From: Bacillota bacterium
Lineage (GTDB): Bacteria > Bacillota > Clostridia > Oscillospirales > Ruminococcaceae
Assembly (NCBI GenBank): GCA_023458875.1
Contig: JAEWXO010000062.1
Coordinates: forward strand, 1 to 13,813
DNA: 13,813 nt
Reading direction: 5' to 3'
Positions 1 to 7,558 of this stretch are shown one piece after another (position 1 is the first letter of the stretch; every line of letters starts with the position of its first letter). The position numbers and the translations under genes are program-made. The notes beneath the pieces are model-generated. The model did not search any database. It saw only the letters and a program-made list of their open reading frames with translations, and was not told where the DNA came from.

Positions 1-120
1 TCAAACCCTGCATTTTGCGGAATAACTATAGGTCTTCTTATTACGGCTGTATTCCTTACAATAGGATACAAGATATTTAAAAAGATAAATGATAAAATAG
101 AAGCACAGATTCCAAAGTGA
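1..120 (+). CDS. C-terminal end of an unidentified membrane protein (partial)
   Basis: An open frame enters from the left edge in frame 1 and stops at TGA 118-120, leaving 39 residues. The visible part is one hydrophobic stretch (from about CGITIGLL to FLTIGYKIF), followed by a short Lys/Asp-rich tail ending in QIPK. This looks like a last transmembrane helix with a basic cytoplasmic end. A strong hairpin terminator follows within 10 bases, so this is the last gene of its transcription unit. There is too little sequence to name a family. Confidence 0.6.
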   Translation, partial: SNPAFCGITIGLLITAVFLTIGYKIFKKINDKIEAQIPK

Positions 121-127
121 TATATAA

Positions 128-170
128 AAATATCACTGCCAGACGGTCAACATTCATGGCAGTGATATTT
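128..170. terminator. Bidirectional rho-independent terminator
   Basis: A perfect 14-bp inverted repeat (AAATATCACTGCCA at 128-141, its complement at 157-170) encloses a 15-base loop. It lies between the end of the left-edge gene and the convergent DUF2935 gene. On the minus strand the hairpin runs into a T-rich tract (ATATTTTTATATA). On the plus strand the last stem bases supply a shorter one. It probably ends both genes. Confidence 0.85.
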
Positions 171-211
171 CTATGTTATAATGAGACTGTTTCCATATTC
201 TCTAAATCAGC

Positions 212-1132
212 TTATTTTTTGCACATACCCATTATACACAGGTAATGGTTCGCTTCACGCAGTACATGGTCACCCAGAAGCGGGATTATAATTGATTGTA
301 CTTTGCACTCCAATATGGCATTTGTACCGGTTGCTTTAAAATCGCGCAGTTTTTCAGTTTCCCTACGGGTGTCTGCAGTAATGCCTGCTATATCCATTGT
401 CCTCCTTGCAGTCTGTTCTGCCTGGGCGGTCAATGCATCGAATTCTTTGCCGAACAATCGTGCTGTCTCGATAAGCGCCTCTTCTGATGGATCAAGCAGA
501 CCGGCAATGAACTTCGCATGTTCTGCCATTTGTCGATTCCAGAATAATTCCTGATTTAAGAGGTTCTCAGGCCTGTTTATACTTTCTCTGCGTACAAGCA
601 TAACGAGCATGCTCATAAAGTGTTTTGCTTCCCTGATTATATGTTCTATAAGCAAAGGATAATTTACAGTAAACATCATACACGACCGAACTTTTCCAAG
701 CAGCTGTTCTTTAAAAATGGTCAGTTCCGAGGTCAGTTGGTATGCTCTGCGGTCAAGGCTTTCCACCGCCTTTTCCGTTCGTGTGTCCAAAAATCCTGAA
801 CCTACGGGCTTAAGCATCTCCTCACGCTTCGTCAGATTAAAGTTAAACGGTATTCCTGTGTAGAAGTTTGTAAGCCTCTCGGCTTCCAATGTATATTGGG
901 TAGTTGCCTGATGGGAGCTTAATGCGCTTTCACTTATATTTCCGTTTGCAAGAGCTGTTGCTTCAGAAAGCAGTTGTTCAAATCTTTTCCTGAACATTCC
1001 CGCCTTCTCTCCCATTTTTTTATCTCTCGGTGTAAATCCTATTTCAAGAAAAAAAGAGTGCTCTTTCATTATCCTTAAAAAAAACAGATTCAAATCAAGT
1101 GACATTGTTATAAAATCTTTTTGGGATATCAA
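212..1132 (-). CDS. DUF2935 family protein, ferritin-like helical bundle
   Basis: This is predicted to be a soluble, all-alpha protein of the DUF2935 family, found mainly in Bacilli and Clostridia. Structures of the family show a ferritin-like fold; the function is unknown. The sequence shows an internal duplication. Each half has an Glu-His pair in a helix (residues 24-25, KEHSFF; 204-205, AEHAKF) followed by an H-x-x-R-E-A-x-H motif (164-171 and 289-296). Such His/Glu-bearing helices would suit metal binding, which is inference. The frame is open to GTG at 1144, but the only good ribosome site (AAGGTGGTG, 1139-1147) overlaps the two GTG codons and lies 6 bases before TTG at 1132. I therefore chose TTG, giving 306 residues; the GTG start would add four. 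GC content is clearly higher than in neighbouring genes, which hints at separate ancestry. The gene is monocistronic. Confidence 0.85.
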   Translation of the reverse strand: MISQKDFITMSLDLNLFFLRIMKEHSFFLEIGFTPRDKKMGEKAGMFRKRFEQLLSEATALANGNISESALSSHQATTQYTLEAERLTNFYTGIPFNFNLTKREEMLKPVGSGFLDTRTEKAVESLDRRAYQLTSELTIFKEQLLGKVRSCMMFTVNYPLLIEHIIREAKHFMSMLVMLVRRESINRPENLLNQELFWNRQMAEHAKFIAGLLDPSEEALIETARLFGKEFDALTAQAEQTARRTMDIAGITADTRRETEKLRDFKATGTNAILECKVQSIIIPLLGDHVLREANHYLCIMGMCKK

Positions 1133-1138
1133 TTTTTT

Positions 1139-1147
1139 CACCACCTT
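1139..1147 (-). promoter_or_regulatory. Ribosome binding site that decides a TTG start
   Basis: AAGGTGGTG on the minus strand matches the anti-Shine-Dalgarno complement AAGGAGGTG at 8 of 9 positions. It overlaps the two in-frame GTG codons that would otherwise be the first starts, and sits six A residues before TTG 1132. This makes TTG the better start for the DUF2935 gene. Confidence 0.6.
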
Positions 1148-1154
1148 ATGTCAT

Positions 1155-1170
1155 ATATTATGCATAATAT
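1155..1170. repeat. Perfect 16-bp palindrome upstream of the DUF2935 gene
   Basis: ATATTATGCATAATAT is its own reverse complement. It lies in the untranslated leader, just upstream of the ribosome site of the DUF2935 gene. It could be an operator or a small leader hairpin. The region is very AT-rich, so some of the symmetry could be chance. Confidence 0.4.
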
Positions 1171-1261
1171 TTTTGGATGTTAATGAACTTTAAAATATTT
1201 ATAATAAATTGTACTGCATATGTTTCGCCTGTAATTACAAATCATCATCAATTACAATAAT

Positions 1262-1290
1262 ATTATACCAATTATTTGATTTTATGACAT
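1262..1290 (-). promoter_or_regulatory. Candidate promoter of the DUF2935 gene with an overlapping 7-1-7 palindrome
   Basis: On the minus strand, ATGTCA (1290-1285) is followed after 17 bases by a consensus TATAAT (1267-1262), preceded by TGG as an extended -10. This predicts a leader of about 110-120 bases. ACATAAA-T-TTTATGT (1287-1301), a 7-1-7 inverted repeat, overlaps the -35 box and is well placed for a repressor. The regulator is unknown. Confidence 0.5.
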
Positions 1291-1328
1291 AAATTTTATG
1301 TAATCGTATTCCAAATTCAAAATAAAAC

Positions 1329-1357
1329 TTTACATTACCGATGTTTTGTGGTATATT
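1329..1357 (+). promoter_or_regulatory. Sigma-A type promoter of the prmA-topoisomerase operon
   Basis: TTTACA (1329-1334), a 17-base spacer and TATATT (1352-1357) fit the vegetative promoter consensus closely. TGG directly before the -10 box makes it an extended -10. The predicted transcript starts near 1364, about 40 bases before the prmA start. No other comparable promoter is seen before the next three genes. Confidence 0.7.
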
Positions 1358-1404
1358 AGTTGTTGGATTGTTTTTTTGAATGATGAAAAAGGAAGGAAGA
1401 TTGT

Positions 1405-2370
1405 ATGAACTGGACTGAAGTTGATATATTTACCACTACAGCCGGAATAGAGATTGTATGTTCAAAGCTTATGGACATAGGTATAAAGGGATTCGTAATA
1501 AAGGACGCAGAGGATTTTAATGAATTTCTTGAAAACAAAGAGGGAAACTGGGATTATCTTGAGGATGATCTTATGAAGCTTTCAGAATGTGAAACTACAA
1601 TCACAGTTTATATACCTGAAAATAATCAGGGCAGCGAAATGCTTGTTTCTATAAATTCCATGCTTAAAAAATTACATGAAAATGATATTAATAACGAATA
1701 CGGAAGACTCCAGACACAGTTTGCAAATGTAAAGGAAGAGGATTGGGCAAATAACTGGAAGCAGTATTTTAAACCTATGAACGTAGGAAAAAAGCTTCTT
1801 GTAAAGCCTTCATGGGAGGATGCTGCCGATAACAGCAGAGTTATTCTTGAAATAGATCCTGCATCAAGTTTTGGAAGCGGACAGCATTATACAACTAAGC
1901 TTTGTCTTGAGTACCTTGATGAGCTTGATTTAAAAAACAAAAAAATTCTGGATCTCGGATGTGGAAGCGGAATATTATCGATAGCTGCAATGCTTCTCGG
2001 AGCTGAAAGTGCAGTTGCGGTTGATATAGAAGAAAATGCAATGAAGACGGCATCTGAAAATGCCACTATAAATCATATTCCTGCTGAAAAATATACCGCA
2101 ATGTGTGGAAATGTAATTTCAGATCCGGAATTGGTTGAAAAGATAGGTTCAGGATATGATATTATTACAGCAAACATAGTTGCCGATATCCTTATTGCTA
2201 TGAAGGAGCTGTTTTATAAATTCTTAAATCCTGACGGGACTCTTATAATATCAGGCATAATAAGTGAACGTAAAGACGAAGTAACTGATGCAGTTGAGGC
2301 AGCAGGCTTCAGAATTTGTGATGTTCGTGAGCAGAATGACTGGGCTGCAGTTATGCTTATCAAAAAATAA
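1405..2370 (+). CDS. prmA: Ribosomal protein L11 methyltransferase
   Basis: PrmA transfers methyl groups from S-adenosylmethionine to amino groups (N-terminus and lysines) of ribosomal protein L11 in the cytoplasm. The 321-residue product has the family layout. An N-terminal substrate-recognition domain (about 1-100) is followed by the linker motif EDWANNWKQYFKP (112-124) and DPASSFGSGQH (151-161), which stands for the usual DPGLAFGTGTH. Then come the SAM-binding loop LDLGCGSG (182-189), the acidic ribose-binding VDIEENA (from 206) and ANI (256-258). The start is fixed by an AGGAAGG ribosome site 8 bases upstream. The gene is first in an operon with a LiaF-like protein and a topoisomerase pair. 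In many Firmicutes prmA instead sits beside dnaJ or rsmE, so this placement is unusual. Confidence 0.95.
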   Translation: MNWTEVDIFTTTAGIEIVCSKLMDIGIKGFVIKDAEDFNEFLENKEGNWDYLEDDLMKLSECETTITVYIPENNQGSEMLVSINSMLKKLHENDINNEYGRLQTQFANVKEEDWANNWKQYFKPMNVGKKLLVKPSWEDAADNSRVILEIDPASSFGSGQHYTTKLCLEYLDELDLKNKKILDLGCGSGILSIAAMLLGAESAVAVDIEENAMKTASENATINHIPAEKYTAMCGNVISDPELVEKIGSGYDIITANIVADILIAMKELFYKFLNPDGTLIISGIISERKDEVTDAVEAAGFRICDVREQNDWAAVMLIKK

Positions 2371-2394
2371 TTTTCTTTAAGAGGGATGTTTACT

Positions 2395-3084
2395 ATGAGA
2401 ATTAATTTTTTCAGTAAGCTCGCAGGGTTTATTCTTATAATTGCTGCAATTGTATATATTGGATTTGAACTAAACTGGTGGGTATTCGGTTTTAATAATG
2501 ACAGTGCGTGGACATTGATAATTGCAGTTCCGTTTCTGATATGGATGCTTGTTCTGGGAGTAAATATTATTAACTCTCTTGGATTTTATACAGGTCTTGG
2601 ATTGCTTATATATAATAACGGCTACATAAATGATGAAAACATCTGTGCTTTTGTAGCAGTAATGCTGTTGTTTTCTATCGGAACAACGGCTATAGGCAGC
2701 TCATATAAATATATTAAGCCTACTGTTCTTGAGCCGGTAACACTGTCAAGAACGAGTCCCGATATCCGCGTATTTGCCGGAATGAAGCATATACGTAATA
2801 ATTTTAAGGGAATAATAGGTGGGAGATTCAGAGTTTTTTCAGGTTCATTACTGTATGATTTCAGAAAAGCTTCTATTGACGATAAAACAAAAATCAATGT
2901 AAAAGTGAGATTCGGAAAGCTTTATCTTGTCTTTCCTGATGATATTATGGTTGAATCAAATGTCAAGGGTAATTTTACTAACGGGCTTGCAGCTCCCAAA
3001 AGTTACCATCAAACAATTCAGATTGCTGGAACAGTAAAATTCGGAAAGCTCTTTATTATTCGTTCATCAGGGGATGAGGATTGA
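2395..3084 (+). CDS. LiaF-like membrane protein with a C-terminal beta-rich domain
   Basis: This is a 229-residue protein. The N-terminal half is membrane-embedded, with four likely helices (about 8-24, 39-56, 60-74, 83-102). The C-terminal half (about 120-225) is predicted to be beta-rich, with repeated FGKLYLVFP/FGKLFIIR strands and F-R-V-F-S-G-S-x-x-Y-D-F-R-K-A. This pattern recalls the C-terminal domain of LiaF/DUF2154 'cell wall-active antibiotics response' proteins, which negatively regulate envelope-stress kinases. No Lia-type kinase is adjacent, so the role here is open. The start is set at the second ATG: AGAGGG (2380-2385) touches the first ATG (2386) but is 9 bases from the one at 2395. 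It follows prmA by 24 bases and lies 38 bases before the parE-like gene. Confidence 0.7.
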   Translation: MRINFFSKLAGFILIIAAIVYIGFELNWWVFGFNNDSAWTLIIAVPFLIWMLVLGVNIINSLGFYTGLGLLIYNNGYINDENICAFVAVMLLFSIGTTAIGSSYKYIKPTVLEPVTLSRTSPDIRVFAGMKHIRNNFKGIIGGRFRVFSGSLLYDFRKASIDDKTKINVKVRFGKLYLVFPDDIMVESNVKGNFTNGLAAPKSYHQTIQIAGTVKFGKLFIIRSSGDED

Positions 3085-3122
3085 AATGGCTACTATTAAA
3101 AATTGGTGAGGTAATGAAAAAT

Positions 3123-5105
3123 ATGGCAAGAAAGTCAACTGATTATGGAAATGACAGTATTACAATGCTCAAGGGTGCTGACAAGGTCCGTAAAAGACCT
3201 GCTGTAATATTCGGGTCTGACGGCATCGACGGTTGTAAGCACTCTGTATTTGAGGTTATATCAAATTCAATAGATGAGGCACGTGCCGGTTATGGAAAGA
3301 GTATTGTTGTAACGAAATATCTTGATAATATTTTTGAGGTAGAGGATTTCGGAAGAGGCTGTCCGGTTGATTACAATAAAAATGAAGAAAGATATAACTG
3401 GGAGCTTGTATACTGTGAGCTGTATGCCGGTGGTAAATATAATGCTGACGATGAAAGCTACCAGTATTCACTTGGACTTAACGGACTTGGACTTTGTGCG
3501 ACACAGTTTTCATCAGAATTTATGGATGTCGAGGTTTATCGTGACGGATACAGATACAGCCTTCATTTCGAGAAGGGTGAAAATAGGGGCGGACTGAAAA
3601 AAGAAGAATACAAAAAGAAAAATACAGGTACCAAAACCAGATGGAAGCCGGATCTTGATGTATTTACAGAAATAGATATTCCTGATGATTTTTTCAGAGA
3701 TACACTGAAAAGACAGGCTGTTGTAAATCCTGATATTCTGTTTATATATCGTTTTGAAAATGAGGACGGAACATTTTCAGAAGAGAAGTTTATATATGAA
3801 AACGGAATTACAGATTATCTTAAGGAAATAGTAGGAGAAGACTCGATAACAGGATTTCAGAACTGGCAGTGTGAGAGGACAGGACGTGACAGAGAGGACA
3901 AGCCTGATTATAAGGTAAGATTAAACGTAGCATTTACATTTTCAAATAAAATAAAACGCCTTGAATATTATCATAATTCAAGCTTTCTTGAGTATGGCGG
4001 ATCACCTGAAAAGGCTGTAAAACAGGCATTTGTTTCACAGATAGATACGTATCTCAAGCAAAACAGCAAATATCTTAAAAATGAAGGCAAAATAACATTT
4101 GTTGATATTGAAGAATGTCTTGTTCTTATTTCTTCTTCATTTTCAACTCAGACTTCATATGAAAATCAGACTAAAAAGGCTATTAACAACAAATTTATAT
4201 ATGAGGCAATGACAGAATTTTTAAAACATCAGATTGAAGTATACTTTACTGAAAATCCAGATGAAGCCCTTAAAATTTCAGAACAGATTATAATAAATAA
4301 AAGAAGCCGTGAAAATGCTGAAAGAACACGTCTTAATATAAAGAAAAAGCTTGCCGGTTCAATCGACCTTTCAAATATGGTACAGAAATTTGTAGACTGC
4401 AGGACAAAGGACGTAACAAGGCGGGAACTGTATATTGTTGAGGGTGATTCAGCTCTTGGTGCAGTAAAGCTTGCTCGTGAAGCAGAATTTCAGGCTGTAA
4501 TTCCTGTGCGCGGAAAGATATTGAATTGTCTGAAAGCCGATTATGATAAAATATTTAAAAATGAAATTATCACAGATATTATTAAGGTTCTTGGCTGCGG
4601 AGTAGAGGTAAAGACAAAGGCAAATAAGGATTTGTCATCATTTAATCTGGATTTGCTTAAATGGAATAAAATTATTATCTGTACCGATGCCGATGTTGAC
4701 GGTTTTCAGATAAGAACGCTCATTCTGACTATGCTTTACAGACTCACACCAACTCTTATTGATGAGGGTTATGTGTATATCGCCGAATCGCCTCTTTTTG
4801 AAATAACAACTAAAAACAAAGTATATTTTGCATATACAGAAAAAGAAAAGACAAAAATACTTGAGAAGATAGGAAATACTAAGTATACACTTCAGCGTTC
4901 AAAGGGATTGGGCGAAAATGAACCTGAAATGATGGCACTTACCACAATGAATCCTGATACAAGAAGGCTGATAAAAATAGAAAAAGATGATATAGAGTCA
5001 ACAATGAATATGTTTGATATGCTGCTTGGTGATAATCTTCAGGCACGAAAAGATTTTATTGCTGAGTTTGGGGGAGACTATCTTGAAATGGCGGATATTT
5101 CTTAA
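3123..5105 (+). CDS. parE: Type IIA DNA topoisomerase subunit B (divergent ParE/GyrB-like)
   Basis: This is the ATPase/TOPRIM subunit of a type IIA topoisomerase, 660 residues, pairing with the next gene. The GHKL ATPase domain keeps Glu44 and Asn48 (FEVISNSIDEA), Asp75 (EDFGRG) and the transducer QTK (349-351). The TOPRIM domain keeps Glu440 (EGDSA) and the Asp triad 522/524/526 (DADVDG). PVRGKILN, QRSKGLGE and TTMNPDTR also mark the family. Several usually fixed positions differ: GGLHGVG is LGLNGLG (about 117-123), the His after DADVDG is Gln529, and QRYKGLGEM is QRSKGLGEN. The start is placed at ATG 3123 (MARKSTDYGNDS, the normal family beginning). GGTGAGG (3105-3111) is well spaced for it and too close to ATG 3114. 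TTG 3081, overlapping the previous stop, is less likely. The housekeeping gyrase is probably elsewhere; gyrase versus topoisomerase IV activity cannot be settled from sequence alone. Confidence 0.88.
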   Translation: MARKSTDYGNDSITMLKGADKVRKRPAVIFGSDGIDGCKHSVFEVISNSIDEARAGYGKSIVVTKYLDNIFEVEDFGRGCPVDYNKNEERYNWELVYCELYAGGKYNADDESYQYSLGLNGLGLCATQFSSEFMDVEVYRDGYRYSLHFEKGENRGGLKKEEYKKKNTGTKTRWKPDLDVFTEIDIPDDFFRDTLKRQAVVNPDILFIYRFENEDGTFSEEKFIYENGITDYLKEIVGEDSITGFQNWQCERTGRDREDKPDYKVRLNVAFTFSNKIKRLEYYHNSSFLEYGGSPEKAVKQAFVSQIDTYLKQNSKYLKNEGKITFVDIEECLVLISSSFSTQTSYENQTKKAINNKFIYEAMTEFLKHQIEVYFTENPDEALKISEQIIINKRSRENAERTRLNIKKKLAGSIDLSNMVQKFVDCRTKDVTRRELYIVEGDSALGAVKLAREAEFQAVIPVRGKILNCLKADYDKIFKNEIITDIIKVLGCGVEVKTKANKDLSSFNLDLLKWNKIIICTDADVDGFQIRTLILTMLYRLTPTLIDEGYVYIAESPLFEITTKNKVYFAYTEKEKTKILEKIGNTKYTLQRSKGLGENEPEMMALTTMNPDTRRLIKIEKDDIESTMNMFDMLLGDNLQARKDFIAEFGGDYLEMADIS

Positions 5106-5130
5106 AAAAATACAAGGAGCGTCAGCATAA

Positions 5131-7365
5131 ATGGCAAAAAAACCAAACAAGGAAATTAATAATAAACAGCTACCCGATGCTTATATAGAGGGCTCAGGGA
5201 TTGTAGTTCAGGAAAAAATCACAGAAACTCTGGAAAAAAACTACATGCCATATGCAATGAGTGTAATTATTTCACGTGCCCTTCCTGAAATCGATGGCTT
5301 TAAGCCTTCACACAGAAAGCTTTTATATACAATGTACAAAATGGGATTGCTCACAGGTGCAAAGACAAAGTCAGCCAACGTAGTGGGCCAGACCATGCGT
5401 CTTAATCCTCATGGAGACGGTGCAATATATGAAACACTTGTACGTCTTTCGAGGGGAAATGAAACGCTTCTTCATGCATATATAGATTCAAAGGGTAATT
5501 TCGGAAAATCATATTCAAGAGATATGGCATATGCTGCATCAAGGTATACAGAGGTTAAGCTTGACAGTATATGTAATGAATTATTCAGAGATATTGATAA
5601 GGATACAGTTGATTTTGTACCTAATTATGATAATACAATGCTTGAACCATCGCTGTTTCCTGCAAGCTTTCCGTCTATTCTTGTAAACTCAAATGTCGGA
5701 ATTGCAGTATCTATGGCAAGCAGTGTCTGCCCGTTTAATCTTGCAGAAGTATGTGAGACATGTATAGCACTTATTAAAAATCCTGACCATGACATAATAA
5801 CGACTTTAAAAGGCCCTGACTTTCCGGGAGGCGGATATTTTATATATAATGAACATGAGCTTATGAAGGTTTACGATACCGGAAGAGGTTCGTTGAAGGT
5901 GCGTGCAAAGTATAATTATGATAAATCCTCAAACTGCATTGAGGTAACTGAAATTCCATACAGTACGACAGTTGAAGCTATTATGGATAAGATAATAGAC
6001 CTCATAAAGCTTAACAAAATCCGTGAAATATCATATATAAGGGACGAGACTGATCTCAGTGGTTTAAAGCTTGCGATAGACCTTAAAAGGGGAACTGACC
6101 CTGATAAATTAATGCAGAAGCTTTTTAAGCTTACACCACTTCAGGATAATTACTCATGTAATTTTAATATACTTATAGCCGGAAACCCAAAGGTAATGGG
6201 CGTACGTGAAATCCTTACAGAATGGACAGCATTCAGAAAGGAATGCGTAAAAAGAAGAATTTATTTTGATCTTAAAAAGAAAAAAGAGAAGCTTCATTTA
6301 CTTGAGGGACTCAGAAAAATATTGCTCGATATAGACCGTGCAATAACAATTATAAGGGAAACCGAAGAAGAAGCAGATGTTGTGCCAAATCTTATGATTG
6401 GCTTTGGAATTGATGAAATACAGGCAGAATATGTTGCTGAAATAAAATTAAGACATATAAACCGTGAATATATAGTAGGCAGAATTAATGAAACAGATCA
6501 GCTTAAATCTGATATTGAAGAAATGGAAAACATTCTCACTGATGCAAAAAAGATTGAAAAAATCATTATTTCTGAACTTAAAGATGTTATAAAAAAATAC
6601 AGCAAGCCAAGAAAGACATTTATAATTTATGAGGATGAGATGGAAAATGAATCTGCGGAAGAAGATATTCCGGACTATCCTGTAAATCTCATACTTTCAG
6701 ACAGCGGATACTTTAAGAAAATTACTCCTCAGTCACTTAGAATGAGTAATGAACAGAAGCTTAAAGAGGGTGATTTTATTGTTGAACAGCTTGAAGCAAC
6801 GAACAGGACTGAGATATTATTTTTCTCAGATATGCAGCAGGTATATAAGACAAAGGCAAGTGCATTTGATGATACAAAGGCAAGTCTGTTAGGTGAATAT
6901 GTTCCTGTAAAGCTTTCCTTTGATGCTGACGAGTCTGTTAAAGCTATGGTAACGACAATTGACTATTCAGGATTTCTGCTTTTTATTTTTGAAAACGGAA
7001 AGATTGCAAAGGTCCCTCTTGATGCATATTCGACAAAAACAAACAGAAAAAAACTTGCAAATGCGTATTCATCAAAGTCAAAGCTTGTATGTATTTTATT
7101 TATACAGGACAACTGTGAAATTATGATGCGTTCAAGCAACGGACGGGCTATAATATTTGATACAGGACTTATTCTGCCTAAATCAAAAAGAGATACGCAG
7201 GGAGTACAGGCAATGACTATTAAGGAAAAATCAGTTGTAGAATCTGCATCTGTAATAAAAAATGATTCTGACATTGAACTTTTAAAAAAGTTCAGAGTAA
7301 AATCAATTCCGTCAGCCGGTTCATTTACGAAAAATATATTGGATTCAGGACAGCTTATGTTCTGA
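5131..7365 (+). CDS. parC: Type IIA DNA topoisomerase subunit A (divergent ParC/GyrA-like)
   Basis: This is the DNA-breaking/rejoining subunit, 744 residues, a usual length for ParC. Tyr139 preceded by Arg138 in AASRYTE is the catalytic tyrosine. The winged-helix motif DGFKPSHRKLLYTM (55-68) and NPHGDGAIYE (92-101) are present. Near-fixed positions differ from the family: KYHPHGDS reads RLNPHGDG, DGQGNFGS reads DSKGNFGK, and MRLxxLTGLE reads IKLRHINREY. Gly97 and Glu101 stand where E. coli GyrA has the quinolone-contact residues Ser83 and Asp87. The tail (about 510-744) looks like a degenerate beta-pinwheel (SDSGYFKKI, IFENGKIAKVP, RSSNGRAIIF). It lacks a recognisable QRRGGKG GyrA box, which favours a ParC-like, non-supercoiling enzyme. 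An AAGGAG site lies 11 bases before the ATG. The gap to parE is 25 bases, and a terminator follows. Confidence 0.88.
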   Translation: MAKKPNKEINNKQLPDAYIEGSGIVVQEKITETLEKNYMPYAMSVIISRALPEIDGFKPSHRKLLYTMYKMGLLTGAKTKSANVVGQTMRLNPHGDGAIYETLVRLSRGNETLLHAYIDSKGNFGKSYSRDMAYAASRYTEVKLDSICNELFRDIDKDTVDFVPNYDNTMLEPSLFPASFPSILVNSNVGIAVSMASSVCPFNLAEVCETCIALIKNPDHDIITTLKGPDFPGGGYFIYNEHELMKVYDTGRGSLKVRAKYNYDKSSNCIEVTEIPYSTTVEAIMDKIIDLIKLNKIREISYIRDETDLSGLKLAIDLKRGTDPDKLMQKLFKLTPLQDNYSCNFNILIAGNPKVMGVREILTEWTAFRKECVKRRIYFDLKKKKEKLHLLEGLRKILLDIDRAITIIRETEEEADVVPNLMIGFGIDEIQAEYVAEIKLRHINREYIVGRINETDQLKSDIEEMENILTDAKKIEKIIISELKDVIKKYSKPRKTFIIYEDEMENESAEEDIPDYPVNLILSDSGYFKKITPQSLRMSNEQKLKEGDFIVEQLEATNRTEILFFSDMQQVYKTKASAFDDTKASLLGEYVPVKLSFDADESVKAMVTTIDYSGFLLFIFENGKIAKVPLDAYSTKTNRKKLANAYSSKSKLVCILFIQDNCEIMMRSSNGRAIIFDTGLILPKSKRDTQGVQAMTIKEKSVVESASVIKNDSDIELLKKFRVKSIPSAGSFTKNILDSGQLMF

Positions 7366-7390
7366 TAAAAACACAAAGTATTATAATAAT

Positions 7391-7429
7391 AAAGTCATTA
7401 TCTGTAGATTATACTTAGATAATGACTTT
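7391..7429 (+). terminator. Rho-independent terminator of the prmA-topoisomerase operon
   Basis: A perfect 13-bp inverted repeat, AAAGTCATTATCT (7391-7403) and AGATAATGACTTT (7417-7429), has a 13-base loop and is followed by TTATTTTG. It lies 25 bases after the parC stop. Confidence 0.85.
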
Positions 7430-7452
7430 TTATTTTGCTGTAGGAAATATTA

Positions 7453-7481
7453 TTGAAAATATAGAGTATCTATGATACAAT
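7453..7481 (+). promoter_or_regulatory. Sigma-A type promoter of the sigma/anti-sigma operon
   Basis: TTGAAA (7453-7458), a 17-base spacer and TACAAT (7476-7481), with TGA before the -10 box as an extended -10, make a strong vegetative promoter. It lies about 70 bases upstream of the sigma factor start. Basal expression would therefore not need the ECF factor itself. Confidence 0.7.
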
Positions 7482-7558
7482 AATAGAGACAGAAAAAATT
7501 TTTTAGCAACTGTAGCATTTGTGAAGTATAAAAAGTATTAATAGTGAGAGGGTTGAGT

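Noticed and set aside
303..554. Open frames on the plus strand opposite the DUF2935 gene
   Set aside because: They are antisense to a gene with clear family motifs, and their translations show no recognisable domain or ribosome site.
3081..3122. TTG 3081 as the parE start, overlapping the previous stop
   Set aside because: The added residues do not fit the family. ATG 3123 gives the usual MARKSTDYGNDS start with a spaced ribosome site.
6963..7376. Minus-strand frame of 137 codons opposite the end of the subunit A gene
   Set aside because: It is the complement of a well-supported coding region and has no domain or ribosome site of its own.
7505..7530. Possible ECF-type autoregulatory promoter (CAAC ... 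GTAT) before the sigma gene
   Set aside because: The match is short and spaced about 15 bases, and a near-consensus sigma-A promoter lies just upstream. There is not enough support to call it.
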